From Candidatus Accumulibacter iunctus (GTDB taxonomy: Bacteria; Pseudomonadota; Gammaproteobacteria; Burkholderiales; Rhodocyclaceae): a stretch of 40,427 bases of DNA. A program made the position numbers and the translations under genes. Location of the stretch: the NCBI GenBank assembly GCA_002345025.1, contig DDUX01000003.1:1-40427 (forward strand). The letters are read 5' to 3'. Every line of letters starts with the position of its first letter. The stretch's first letter is position 1. Positions 6,672 to 14,798 of this stretch are shown one piece after another. The notes beneath the pieces are model-generated. The model was not told where the DNA came from. It did no database searches and worked only from the letters and a program-made list of their open reading frames with translations.

Positions 6672-8564
6672 ATGATGCGTTATCCCCTTCTCGACACCAT
6701 CAGCGATCCGGCGCATCTGCGCAAGCTCGACCGCCGGCAACTGCCACAACTGGCCGACGAGTTGCGCACCTTCCTCGTCGAATCGGTGGCCAGGACCGGC
6801 GGCCATCTTTCCTCGAATCTGGGGACCGTCGAACTGACGATCGCCCTGCATCACGTCTTCGATACGCCGCATGATCGATTGGTGTGGGACGTCGGCCACC
6901 AGACCTACGCGCACAAGGTGCTCACCGGGCGGCGCGCCGGCATGGCGCGGTTGCGCATGCATGGGGGCGTCTCTGGTTTCCCGAAGCGCAGCGAGAGTCC
7001 TTACGACACCTTCGGTGTCGGCCACTCGTCGACGTCGATCTCGGCCGCGCTCGGAATGGCCCTGGCAGCGAAGACCAAAGGCGAGGAGCGCAAGGTGGTG
7101 GCGATCATCGGCGATGGCGCGATGTCGGCCGGCCAGGCCTTCGAGGCACTGAACAACGCCGGCGTTGCCGATGCCGACATGCTCGTCATCCTCAACGACA
7201 ACGATATGTCGATCTCGCCGGCGGTGGGTGCCCTCAACCGTTACCTGGCGCGTCTCTTCTCCGGCAGCAGCTTCAACGCTGCGCGCAAGGCGGGCGAGAA
7301 GATCCTCGATTTCTCGCCGTCGCTGCGCGAGTTCGCCAAGCGTGCCGAAGAGCACGTCAAGGGGATGCTGACGCCGGGCACGCTGTTCGAGGAAATGGGC
7401 TTCAACTACATCGGGCCGATCGACGGTCACGACCTGGAGTCGCTGATTCCGACACTGCACAACCTCAAGCATCTGAAGGGACCGCAGTTCCTGCACGTGA
7501 TCACCAAGAAGGGGCAGGGTTACAAGCTCGCCGAGGTCGACCCGGTGCTCTACCACGGCGTCTCGAAGTTCCAGCCCGACGTCGGTATCGCCGGCGGATC
7601 AGGCGGTGGCAAACCGAGCTACACGCAGGTCTTCGGTGACTGGCTCTGCGATATGGCGGCGGCCGACGAGCGGCTGGTCGGCATCACGCCGGCGATGCGC
7701 GAAGGTTCCGGGCTGCTTCGCTTCAGTGAGTGCTTTCCCGACCGCTACTACGACGCCGGCATCGCCGAGCAGCATGCCGTGACCTTCGCCGCCGGTCTCG
7801 CCTGCGAAGGTCTGCGGCCGGTACTGGCGATCTACTCGACCTTCCTGCAGCGCGGCTACGATCAGTTGCTGCACGATGTCGCGCTGCAGAAGCTGCCGGT
7901 GGTCTTTGCCCTTGATCGTGGCGGCCTGGTTGGTGCCGACGGACCGACCCACCATGGTGCCTTCGATCTCTCGTTCCTGAGCTGCATTCCCAACCTGATG
8001 GTGATGACGCCGTCGGACGAGGACGAGTGCCGCAAGATGCTGACGACGGCCTTCCATCACGACGGCCCGGCGGCGGTGCGTTACCCGCGTGGTGCGGGGC
8101 CGGGCGCGGCGATCGACCCGCAACTCGTCGGCCTGCCGGTCGGCAAGGGTGAGATTCGTCGCCAGGGCACGGCGGTGGCGCTGCTGGCGTTCGGCAGCAT
8201 GCTGGCACCGGCGCTGGCGGCGGCAGCCGAGATCGACGCCACGGTCGCCAACATGCGCTTCGTCAAGCCGATCGATCGCCAGCTGATCCTGTCGCTGGCG
8301 GCGGAACATTCGCTGCTCGTCAGCGTCGAAGAGAATGCCGTCATCGGTGGGGCAGGCGCCGAGGTCGCACGCGTACTCGAGGAGGCTGGCAGCGGGACAC
8401 GTCTTCTGCGGCTCGGGATTCCCGATCGCTTCATCGAGCATGGCGACCAGGCGCTGCTGCTGGCCGAGATCGGTCTTGATCGCGAAGGCATCGTGCGTGC
8501 GGTGCAGGCCTGTCGGTCCGGGACGGCGGATGCGGGCTCAGCGCCAGTCGCGCGCCCGGAATGA
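6672..8564 (+). CDS. dxs: 1-deoxy-D-xylulose-5-phosphate synthase
   Basis: The product has 630 aa (E. coli 620). It is a thiamine-diphosphate enzyme that condenses pyruvate and glyceraldehyde 3-phosphate, the first step of the MEP isoprenoid route. The TPP-binding motif starts GDGAMSAGQAFEALNN at residue 147. The transketolase-like pyrimidine domain contains the glutamate-bearing AGIAEQHAVTFAAG and the segment DRGGLVGADGPTHHG from residue 415. The C-terminal domain ends with the expected GIPDRFIEHG block. The start MMRYPLLDTI is typical of the family; either of the two adjacent Met codons could be used. It lies in the xseB-ispA-dxs operon with folE2 18 bp behind. Confidence 0.95.
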   Translation: MMRYPLLDTISDPAHLRKLDRRQLPQLADELRTFLVESVARTGGHLSSNLGTVELTIALHHVFDTPHDRLVWDVGHQTYAHKVLTGRRAGMARLRMHGGVSGFPKRSESPYDTFGVGHSSTSISAALGMALAAKTKGEERKVVAIIGDGAMSAGQAFEALNNAGVADADMLVILNDNDMSISPAVGALNRYLARLFSGSSFNAARKAGEKILDFSPSLREFAKRAEEHVKGMLTPGTLFEEMGFNYIGPIDGHDLESLIPTLHNLKHLKGPQFLHVITKKGQGYKLAEVDPVLYHGVSKFQPDVGIAGGSGGGKPSYTQVFGDWLCDMAAADERLVGITPAMREGSGLLRFSECFPDRYYDAGIAEQHAVTFAAGLACEGLRPVLAIYSTFLQRGYDQLLHDVALQKLPVVFALDRGGLVGADGPTHHGAFDLSFLSCIPNLMVMTPSDEDECRKMLTTAFHHDGPAAVRYPRGAGPGAAIDPQLVGLPVGKGEIRRQGTAVALLAFGSMLAPALAAAAEIDATVANMRFVKPIDRQLILSLAAEHSLLVSVEENAVIGGAGAEVARVLEEAGSGTRLLRLGIPDRFIEHGDQALLLAEIGLDREGIVRAVQACRSGTADAGSAPVARPE

Positions 8565-8582
8565 CAACTACCAGGAGCAGTA

Positions 8583-9407
8583 ATGAACGCCCCCGAAACC
8601 CCGCGCAGCCCGGCCGCCATGGCCGATGTCCAGGGCTCTGCCGATACCCGGCGAATCGCCATCAACAAGGTGGGAATCAAGGCCATGCGGCATCCGGTGC
8701 GGGTTCTCGACAAGTCCGGCGGCATCCAGCACACGATCGCGATGTTCAACATGTATGTCGGGTTGCCGCACAACTTCAAGGGCACCCACATGTCGCGCTT
8801 CGTCGAGATTCTCAACAGCCATGAACGCGAGATTTCGGTGGAGAACTTTCCCGCCATGCTGCGTGAGATGGTCGAGCGCCTCGAGGCCGAGACCGGCCAC
8901 ATCGAGATGAGTTTTCCGTACTTCATCAACAAGTCGGCGCCCGTTTCCGGTGTGCAGAGCCTGATGGATTACGACGTGACGCTAACCGGCGAGATCTGCC
9001 ACGGGCAAATCGAGTCGACGATCCGCGTCGCGGTTCCGGTCACCAGCCTGTGCCCTTGCTCGAAGGAGATCTCGGAACGGGGCGCACACAACCAGCGCTC
9101 GCAGGTGACGGTGACGGTGCGCATCAACGACCACCTGTGGATCGAGGAACTGGTCGAGATCGTCGAGGCGCAGGCATCGTGCGAGCTGTATGGTCTGCTC
9201 AAGCGTCCGGACGAGAAGTACGTCACCGAGCGTGCCTACGATAACCCGAAGTTCGTTGAAGACATGGTGCGCGATGTTGCCGCGCGACTCAGCGGTGAAG
9301 CCAGGATCGATGCCTACGTCGTCGAATCCGAGAACTTCGAGTCGATCCACAACCATTCGGCGTACGCACTGATCGAGCGGGACAGGAGGCTGGCCGGCAG
9401 CGCCTGA
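8583..9407 (+). CDS. folE2: GTP cyclohydrolase I type B
   Basis: The product has 274 aa. It converts GTP to 7,8-dihydroneopterin triphosphate, the first step of folate (and queuosine) synthesis. It belongs to the FolE2/GCYH-IB family, unrelated in sequence to FolE and able to use metals other than zinc. Conserved blocks are GIKAMRHPV, NMYVGLPHNFKGTHMSRF, and the metal-ligand region SLCPCSKEISERGAHNQR with C157 and C159. The last third carries PDEKYVTERAYDNPKFVEDMVRD and SIHNHSAYA. The ATG follows CAGGAG. It is the last gene of the xseB operon and ends at the hairpin 9421-9456. No folE is visible in the window. Confidence 0.93.
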   Translation: MNAPETPRSPAAMADVQGSADTRRIAINKVGIKAMRHPVRVLDKSGGIQHTIAMFNMYVGLPHNFKGTHMSRFVEILNSHEREISVENFPAMLREMVERLEAETGHIEMSFPYFINKSAPVSGVQSLMDYDVTLTGEICHGQIESTIRVAVPVTSLCPCSKEISERGAHNQRSQVTVTVRINDHLWIEELVEIVEAQASCELYGLLKRPDEKYVTERAYDNPKFVEDMVRDVAARLSGEARIDAYVVESENFESIHNHSAYALIERDRRLAGSA

Positions 9408-9420
9408 GCCCGCCGCCAAG

Positions 9421-9456
9421 AGAAACGGGCGAAGTCAGCCGACTTCGCCCGTTTCT
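9421..9456. terminator. Bidirectional hairpin terminator, folE2 / rplS
   Basis: AGAAACGGGCGAAGTC (9421-9436) pairs perfectly with its complement at 9441-9456 across a 4-nt loop, giving a 16-bp stem ending in A/T pairs. It lies between the convergent stops of folE2 (9407) and rplS (9480), so it can serve both transcripts. The T run is short, but the stem is one of the strongest in the window. Confidence 0.8.
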
Positions 9457-9479
9457 GTGTGACGCCGCGCGCCGGTTGT

Positions 9480-9845
9480 TCAGCGCTGCTTGCGAACGAG
9501 CTTTTCCTTGATCCGCGCCGACTTGCCCGAGCGCTGACGGAGGTAGTAGAGCTTGGCCCGCCGGACGTCGCCGCGACGTTTGACCTCGATTGCGGCGACC
9601 AGCGGGGAGTATGTCTGGAACGTGCGCTCGACACCCTCGCCTGAGGAAACCTTGCGGACGATGAAGCTGGAGTTGAGACCACGGTTGCGCTTGGCGATGA
9701 CAACGCCTTCATAGGCCTGCAGACGCTCGCGCGCGCCTTCCTTCACCTTGACTTGGACGACGACCGTGTCGCCCGGAGCGAACTCCGGAATGACCTTGCC
9801 CAGACGGGCGATTTCCTCTTGCTCAAGTTGCTCGATCAGATTCAT
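9480..9845 (-). CDS. rplS: 50S ribosomal protein L19
   Basis: The product has 121 aa, the normal bacterial L19 length. It begins MNLIEQLEQEEIARLGKVIPEF, then FAPGDTVVVQVKVKEG and ERLQAYEGVVIAKRNRG, and ends in the basic KLYYLRQRSGKSARIKEKL. L19 sits at the 30S-50S interface. It is the last gene of rpsP-rimM-trmD-rplS; the upstream trmD stop is 23 bp away. A longer frame exists upstream but is not conserved, and the family start is clear. Confidence 0.96.
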   Translation of the reverse strand: MNLIEQLEQEEIARLGKVIPEFAPGDTVVVQVKVKEGARERLQAYEGVVIAKRNRGLNSSFIVRKVSSGEGVERTFQTYSPLVAAIEVKRRGDVRRAKLYYLRQRSGKSARIKEKLVRKQR

Positions 9846-9868
9846 TTTATGAACTCCATGGATGATTA

Positions 9869-10666
9869 TCAGCTCTTGTTGTCCTGACCGCATTGCTCCT
9901 GAAACTTCACCAGGAGTTGCGTTTCCAGTTTCGACAGCGAGCGCCCCGCCAACAACTCGGGCCGTCGCTGCCACGTCCGACCCAGCGCCTGTTGCAGGCG
10001 CCAGCGCCGTATCTCTTCGTGGTGGCCGGACAGCAGTACGTCCGGCACCCGCCGCCCGGCATGTTCCTCGGGCCGCGTATAGTGCGGGCAGTCCAGCAGG
10101 CCCGCAACGAAGGAATCCTGCTCCGCCGACTCGGCGTCGTTCAGCACTCCAGGCAACTGCCTGAGTACTGCGTCGAGCAGCGCCATCGCCGGAATCTCGC
10201 CCCCGGAGAGGACGAAATCCCCGATCGAAATCTCTTCATCGACACAGCGGTCGATCAGCCGCTGGTCGATCCCTTCGTACCGCCCGCAGACCAGGACCAG
10301 TGCTTCGGTGGCCTGCGCCAGGCGCATCACCCGCTCGTGCGTCAGCAACGAGCCCTGCGGCGACAGGCAGACGACACGGCTGCCGCCGGCGCCAGTCGCC
10401 TGCTGCCGGGACTTCGCTGCGCCGATTGCCGCTTGCAGCGGCGGCAGCATCATCACCATGCCCGGGCCGCCACCGTAGGGACGGTCATCGACGGTACGAT
10501 GCCTGTCGCCGGTGAAATCACGCGGATTCCACAGGTGCAGCTGCCAGCGACCAGATGCCAGCGCCCGGCTCGTTACGCCCGACTCGGTGAGCGCGACGAA
10601 CATTTCCGGGAACAGCGTCACGACGTCGGTCACCAGGGGCCGCATGGCTGCCCCGGTGCCGTTCAC
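9869..10666 (-). CDS. trmD: tRNA (guanine-37-N1)-methyltransferase
   Basis: The product methylates G37 next to the anticodon using S-adenosylmethionine and so prevents frameshifting. The trefoil-knot SAM site is seen as LVLVCGRYEGIDQRLID followed by EISIGDFVLSGGE; the N-terminus has DVVTLFPEMFVAL and PYGGGPGMVM. Two starts are possible. A GTG at 10666 overlaps the rimM stop (GTGA), has GGGAGG 7 bases upstream and gives 265 aa. An ATG at 10645 gives 258 aa, closer to the usual N-terminus, but lacks a clear ribosome-binding site. I chose the GTG on sequence signals; the first seven residues are uncertain. Confidence 0.93.
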   Translation of the reverse strand: MNGTGAAMRPLVTDVVTLFPEMFVALTESGVTSRALASGRWQLHLWNPRDFTGDRHRTVDDRPYGGGPGMVMMLPPLQAAIGAAKSRQQATGAGGSRVVCLSPQGSLLTHERVMRLAQATEALVLVCGRYEGIDQRLIDRCVDEEISIGDFVLSGGEIPAMALLDAVLRQLPGVLNDAESAEQDSFVAGLLDCPHYTRPEEHAGRRVPDVLLSGHHEEIRRWRLQQALGRTWQRRPELLAGRSLSKLETQLLVKFQEQCGQDNKS

Positions 10667-11238
10667 CAATCCGCCTCCCAGTCGACCGTCACCCGCCCGG
10701 CGGCGAGGTCCACGTCGAGGACGACGGCAGCGACGAAGGGCAGCAATCTTTCGCCGCCGGCGCCATCGGTCACCCGCAGCACTGCGTTCGCCGGCGTATC
10801 GATCAGGCTGACAACCTGGCCGAGCGGCTGATTCCGGGTATTGCACACCTGCAGGCCAACCAGGTCGGCCCAATAGTATTCGTCCGTGGCAGGCGTTGGC
10901 AGCGCAGCCCGAGGCGCGCCGACGAGAACGCCGCGGAGCGCCTCGGCCGCATCGCGGTCGCTGACCCCGTCGAGGCGTGCCGTCAATCGGTCGTTGCGAA
11001 CCGAGCATGTGATCAGTTTCCGCTGTTGCCACAGCGCAGGCGGATCGCCGTCCCTGCCGAGCCACCAGTGCGCCAGCGCCGACCATGCAAGTGGGTCGTC
11101 GGCGAAGGGCTGCACGTGCACCTCGCCGCGCACCCCGCTGGCTGCGCCAATCCGGCCGAGAACGACGATGTCCTGCAGTGCCGCCGTCTCACCCGCCGCG
11201 ACAGCAGCGCCGCCCGGCAGCTGCACCTGTTCCGACAA
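10663..11238 (-). CDS. rimM: 16S rRNA processing protein RimM
   Basis: The product (191 aa with the TTG start) is the 30S maturation factor that helps assemble the S19-containing head. The N-terminal beta-barrel starts VVLGRIGAASGVRGEVHVQPF, the family signature. The PRC-barrel domain follows, seen as EYYWADLVGLQV and LLPFVAAVVLDVDLAAGRV. No ATG lies near the expected start. A TTG three bases after the rpsP stop, or a GTG four codons later, must be used, and tight coupling to rpsP is likely. The 20-odd residue extension before VVLGRIG is longer than usual. Its stop overlaps the trmD GTG. Confidence 0.9.
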   Translation of the reverse strand: MSEQVQLPGGAAVAAGETAALQDIVVLGRIGAASGVRGEVHVQPFADDPLAWSALAHWWLGRDGDPPALWQQRKLITCSVRNDRLTARLDGVSDRDAAEALRGVLVGAPRAALPTPATDEYYWADLVGLQVCNTRNQPLGQVVSLIDTPANAVLRVTDGAGGERLLPFVAAVVLDVDLAAGRVTVDWEADW

Positions 11239-11241
11239 CGC

Positions 11242-11493
11242 CTAGGCCGCTGCCTTGGCGGACTGCTTGAGCAGACGGGTGACCGTCGGCGAAGCCTGTG
11301 CGCCTTGCTGCTGCCAGTAGCTGAGGCGGTCGGCGGCAATCTGCAGGCCCTGTTCCTTCTCGGTCGCCAGCGGATTGTAGAAGCCGATGCGCTCGATGAA
11401 ACGACCATCGCGGCGGGAGCGCGAGTCGGTCACGACCATGTTGTAGAACGGGCGTTTCTTGGCGCCACCACGAGCAAGGCGAATAACGACCAT
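11242..11493 (-). CDS. rpsP: 30S ribosomal protein S16
   Basis: The product has 83 aa, normal for S16. It begins MVVIRLARGGAKKRPFYNMV, then DSRSRRDGRFIERIGFYNP, the universal S16 block. It is the first gene of the rpsP-rimM-trmD-rplS operon. The ATG at 11493 is preceded by a purine-rich GAAGAGAG; an in-frame TTG five codons upstream is unlikely. Confidence 0.96.
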   Translation of the reverse strand: MVVIRLARGGAKKRPFYNMVVTDSRSRRDGRFIERIGFYNPLATEKEQGLQIAADRLSYWQQQGAQASPTVTRLLKQSAKAAA

Positions 11494-11525
11494 GTCACTC
11501 TCTTCCAAAGCAGAAAAAAGCTGGG

Positions 11526-11531
11526 ATTATA
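11526..11531 (-). promoter_or_regulatory. -10 element of the rpsP operon
   Basis: A perfect TATAAT is read on the minus strand 32 bases before the rpsP ATG. No good -35 is seen 16-18 bases further up, so the promoter assignment rests on the -10, its AT-rich surroundings and its position. Confidence 0.45.
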
Positions 11532-11668
11532 ACAATAAAGAACCCTCCCGACGTGCGAAATCGGCAGGCCGGTCGTGGCGGCCGATGTCCGCAAGTGCCT
11601 GCCCGCCTCGCCCGGGCTGGTCTCTGCACACAGGGCGGCAGCGCACCCCCCCGTTCTCCCTTGCAGTA

Positions 11669-11674
11669 TATAAT
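11669..11674 (+). promoter_or_regulatory. -10 element upstream of the PilZ-like gene
   Basis: TATAAT on the plus strand, preceded by a poor -35. Transcription would start near 11681, giving a leader of about 140 nt to the chosen ATG at 11819. An in-frame ATG at 11684 would make a nearly leaderless, longer product. Confidence 0.4.
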
Positions 11675-11818
11675 CGACGGCAGATGCAGTCCGGGCGCGC
11701 CGTGGTGGCGGACTGCGCGTGTGCCGAGCCTCTCCTGGCAGTCGCTTTCTTCCATCGGGCAGCGAACGACACTGCGGCTGCCCGTGCCATGATGCAAACC
11801 TCTTTCGCAGGTGGCCTG

Positions 11819-13342
11819 ATGACCGAGACCCCTTCCATCGCTACGGGCAAGGATCGAGGAGCCGCACCGGAATCCGGAATGCGCTCGATTCTGCAATGGC
11901 TTGAATTGCCGTTGGCCCCGCAGCCGGTTGACGAGCTGCCTTCGCTGCGCTCCCACCTCATCGCCCTGCGCGACGTCGAGGGTTCCACGCAACAGCGCGC
12001 CCTGGCCCTCGATGGTTTGTACCGGCGCAGCAGCTCGGTCATCGACAGCCTGCTGCCCGTGCTGAGCGTCGACCTGGTGCTGCCGATCCCGCGCCGGGAG
12101 CGGCGCATCGTTCGCAGCGTTCTCGACCTGCTGCAGATGCTCGCTGACGAGACCTTCGGGTTGTTCGAGAAGGGCGCGCCGCCGAAGAACGCCGATCCTT
12201 GCCGGGCCCCTGATCTTGTCCTGTGGCGCAGCCTGGACGCGCTCGCAAGGCAGTTGATGATCAGCCACCTGATTGCCTCGCCGGCGCGCAGCGGCGCTTG
12301 GCAGCAATTGCATCAGACCTACGCCAGGGCCCAACAGCTGCAGTTGCACACGGGGCGTCCTCAAGGCGCATCGCGCAGCCTGCAGGAGCTCTACCACGCG
12401 GCGGTACTCCTCGGCTGCGCGCAGCCGGCATCGCTGACGCCGCGCGAAGTCCTCTTCCTGGCAAGCTATTTCGAGCGTTTCTGCAGCCACGTCGAAGCCG
12501 TCCCGAACGGCGCGCTGCGAGCGCCAGGCGTTTTCTGGATCGACCCGGCGCGCGACCTGCCGGCGCTTTCCATCTTGCGCAAGCCGGTGCAGGCGGAAGG
12601 GCAGGGGAGCGGGTTTTCCAGCGCTGGCATCTGCCTGCTGCTGCGGGCGCAGATCGACCAGCTCGACGGCGGCGCCACGCCGCAGTCGTTGAACCTGCCG
12701 GAGTTCGCCGGCACGGCCGCCGGCCGGGGAGTCCTGCAGCGACTCGCGATACGCTGGGGCGATGCTGGCCGCCGCCGCTTCCATCGCCGCCGGCAGAACC
12801 ATCGCACGCTTCTCGCCGCCGGTATCGACGGGCTGTGGCAGTTGAGCCGCAAGGGTGAAGGGGTCAACGTCGATCTGTCGACCTGGATGATCACCAACGA
12901 GAGCCCCGAAGGCTATGCCGTGATGCATGTTTCCGGCAAGCCGGGGGCAATCAAGGTCGGCGACGTGGTGACCGTGCGCACCGCTGTCGACCCGAACTGG
13001 CAGATCTGCCTGGTACGCTGGGCGATCTCGGAAAACCCCGAGCATCTCGAGCTCGGGCTGCAGGTCCTGGCGCCGAAGGCGGTACCGGCGACGTTGGCTC
13101 TGCCAGCCGGTGACGGCGGCACTGATCATCAGCGGGTCCTGATTCTGCCGGAGATTCCCAAGCTGCGTTCGCGGCAATCGCTGATCGTGGCTGCCGGCGT
13201 TGTTCCTCGGGAGAGCAAGAAACTGCTGCTGGTCATCGAGGGCCAGAATCTGGTCGTGCGCGAGGTCAACCGGACCAGCGTTGATGAGGAGACCGGCAGC
13301 ATCGAAATCCTTTCGATCGAGCCTGACCAGAATCCGGCCTAG
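11819..13342 (+). CDS. PilZ-like c-di-GMP-binding candidate, 507 aa
   Basis: I do not recognise a named gene. The last third looks like a PilZ domain: R325-Q-N-H-R329 matches the RxxxR arm, and N360-E-S-P-E-G365 matches the [D/N]xSxxG loop 31 residues later, followed by beta strands (IKVGDVVTVRT, WQICLVRW). These two motifs together bind cyclic di-GMP. The first 300 residues are mostly helical (LIALRDVEGSTQQRALALDGLY, SVLDLLQMLADETFGLFEK) with no known domain, signal peptide or membrane segment, so the protein should be cytosolic. The start is uncertain: ATG 11819 follows AGGTGG; in-frame ATGs at 11684 and 11792 are alternatives. Its TAG overlaps the stop of the convergent yihY gene. Confidence 0.75.
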   Translation: MTETPSIATGKDRGAAPESGMRSILQWLELPLAPQPVDELPSLRSHLIALRDVEGSTQQRALALDGLYRRSSSVIDSLLPVLSVDLVLPIPRRERRIVRSVLDLLQMLADETFGLFEKGAPPKNADPCRAPDLVLWRSLDALARQLMISHLIASPARSGAWQQLHQTYARAQQLQLHTGRPQGASRSLQELYHAAVLLGCAQPASLTPREVLFLASYFERFCSHVEAVPNGALRAPGVFWIDPARDLPALSILRKPVQAEGQGSGFSSAGICLLLRAQIDQLDGGATPQSLNLPEFAGTAAGRGVLQRLAIRWGDAGRRRFHRRRQNHRTLLAAGIDGLWQLSRKGEGVNVDLSTWMITNESPEGYAVMHVSGKPGAIKVGDVVTVRTAVDPNWQICLVRWAISENPEHLELGLQVLAPKAVPATLALPAGDGGTDHQRVLILPEIPKLRSRQSLIVAAGVVPRESKKLLLVIEGQNLVVREVNRTSVDEETGSIEILSIEPDQNPA

Positions 13343-14181
13343 GACCGCGAGTTGTCCCGGGGACGATTCCTGAATTCCGGCAGGGTGGCTGCGACCAGAG
13401 CGCCCAGCAGCACCACCGCCCAGGACAGGTAGAGCCACAACAGGAAGACCGGCACCGTCGCGAAGGCGCCGTAGACGGCGGCGTAGGACGGGAAGCTGGC
13501 GAGGTAGAGTTCGAACCCCTGCTGCAGCAGGAGAAATCCGCAAGTGGCGACAACGCCGGCCCAGGCCGCGTCGCGTGGTGCCACCCGGGTATTCGGCAGC
13601 GCATGGTAGAGTCCGCCAAGGAAGAGGCCGGCGATCATCAGGCCGAGCGCCCTGAACAGCAGCTTGCCGAGCCACCACGGTTCATGCAGCAGGCCGAGCG
13701 AGACCGTCACGGCATAGGAGGTCGCCAGCAGGACGCCGCCGATGACCACCGGCCAGAGGACGATCAGACCTGCATAGAGGCGCACGCGTCGCCACCATGA
13801 GCGCGTTTCGCGGACCCGCCAGACGTGGTTGAAGGCACGTTCGATGGTCAGCAGGAGCATCGCTGCGGTTGCCACGAGCATCAGCGATCCGACCGCCGTG
13901 ACCTTGATCGCCTGGCGCGAGAACTGCAGGACGTGTTCGACGATCATTCCGGCGCTGCGCTGCGGCAGAAAGCTGCGCGCGAGGAACACTTCGAGTTGCT
14001 CGACCATGGTCGGGAAGAACGGCACCACGGCGACGATGCTGAGGACGACTGCCACCAGCGGCACCAGCGACAGCAGGGTGGTGAAGGCGAGACTGGCGCT
14101 GATCTGGTCGAAGTTCTCTTCGACGAAGCGGCGGGAGATGCGTGCCAGGAAGCGGCGCCAGGGGAAACGTGCGACGAACAT
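13339..14181 (-). CDS. YihY/BrkB-family inner-membrane protein
   Basis: The product has 280 aa and about six membrane segments: LSLVPLVAVVLSIVAVVPFF, VTAVGSLMLVATAAMLLL, LIVLWPVVIGGVLLATSYAV, LMIAGLFLGGLYHALPNT, WAGVVATCGFLLLQQG and FLLWLYLSWAVVLLGALVA. The N-terminal QISASLAFTTLLSLVPL and the SYAAVYGAFATVPVFLLWLYL block near the end are the family signatures. The family was once called ribonuclease BN, but that activity belongs to another protein, and the true role is unknown. The ATG at 14181 begins MFVARFPWRRFL; longer frames are unsupported. It is divergent from wrbA with only 20 bp between the starts. Confidence 0.88.
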   Translation of the reverse strand: MFVARFPWRRFLARISRRFVEENFDQISASLAFTTLLSLVPLVAVVLSIVAVVPFFPTMVEQLEVFLARSFLPQRSAGMIVEHVLQFSRQAIKVTAVGSLMLVATAAMLLLTIERAFNHVWRVRETRSWWRRVRLYAGLIVLWPVVIGGVLLATSYAVTVSLGLLHEPWWLGKLLFRALGLMIAGLFLGGLYHALPNTRVAPRDAAWAGVVATCGFLLLQQGFELYLASFPSYAAVYGAFATVPVFLLWLYLSWAVVLLGALVAATLPEFRNRPRDNSRS

Positions 14182-14189
14182 AAGGTGGA

Positions 14190-14195
14190 TATAAT
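14190..14195 (+). promoter_or_regulatory. -10 element placed for leaderless wrbA
   Basis: TATAAT ends six bases before the wrbA ATG at 14202, so the predicted first transcribed base is at or next to the A of the start codon. No good -35 is seen. AAGGTGG at 14182-14188 is too far (13 nt) to be a normal ribosome-binding site. Confidence 0.45.
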
Positions 14196-14201
14196 AAGCT
14201 G

Positions 14202-14798
14202 ATGCCGGAGATTCTCGTCCTTTACTACAGCCATCGGGGTTCGGTGCGAGCCCTGGCGCAACAGATTGCACGTGGCGTCGAGTCCGTCGCCGGCGTCACC
14301 GCGCGTCTGCGGACGGTCCCGAGGGTTGCCACGGTCTGTACGGCTAGCGAGCCGGAGATCCCACCGCTCGGGGCGCCGTACGTCGATGCTGCCGATCTCG
14401 AAGAGTGCATTGGCTTGGCGCTTGGCAGCCCCACCCGTTTCGGCAACATGGCGGCACCGATGAAGTACTTCTGGGACAGCACGGCGGCTCAGTGGTCGGC
14501 CGGTACTCTGGCCGGAAAGCCTGCCTGCGTCTTCACCTCGACCGCCAGTGCGCATGGCGGTCAGGAGAGCACGCTGCTGTCGATGATGCTGCCGCTGTTG
14601 CACCATGGAATGGTGCTGCTCGGCCTGCCCTATGGCGAAAGTGCGCTCTCATCGACCCGCAGTGGCGGGACTCCGTACGGTGCCAGCCACTTGGCGGGTA
14701 GCGAAGGGAACCCGGTGCTCAGCGACGACGAGCGGCAGCTTGCCTTCGCCCAGGGTCGCAGACTGGCGTCAATCGCCTTGCAGCTTCGCGCGCGATGA
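14202..14798 (+). CDS. wrbA: NAD(P)H:quinone oxidoreductase, WrbA type
   Basis: The product is a 198-aa flavodoxin-fold protein that reduces quinones by two electrons, avoiding semiquinone radicals. ILVLYYSHRGSVRALA binds FMN phosphate near the N-terminus. GSPTRFGNMAAPMKYFWD and FTSTASAHGGQESTLLSMM are WrbA-specific loops. YGASHLAG near the C-terminus is also typical. WrbA is a tetramer in the cytosol, often under stress control. The ATG is followed four codons on by the first beta strand, so a longer N-terminus is not needed. Its stop overlaps the DUF2069 start (ATGA). Confidence 0.92.
   Translation: MPEILVLYYSHRGSVRALAQQIARGVESVAGVTARLRTVPRVATVCTASEPEIPPLGAPYVDAADLEECIGLALGSPTRFGNMAAPMKYFWDSTAAQWSAGTLAGKPACVFTSTASAHGGQESTLLSMMLPLLHHGMVLLGLPYGESALSSTRSGGTPYGASHLAGSEGNPVLSDDERQLAFAQGRRLASIALQLRAR

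Noticed and set aside
11495..13678. 727-codon open frame antisense to the PilZ-like gene and part of yihY
   Set aside because: Shadow of the plus-strand gene. It has no conserved motifs, whereas the plus strand shows PilZ signatures and coupled stops.
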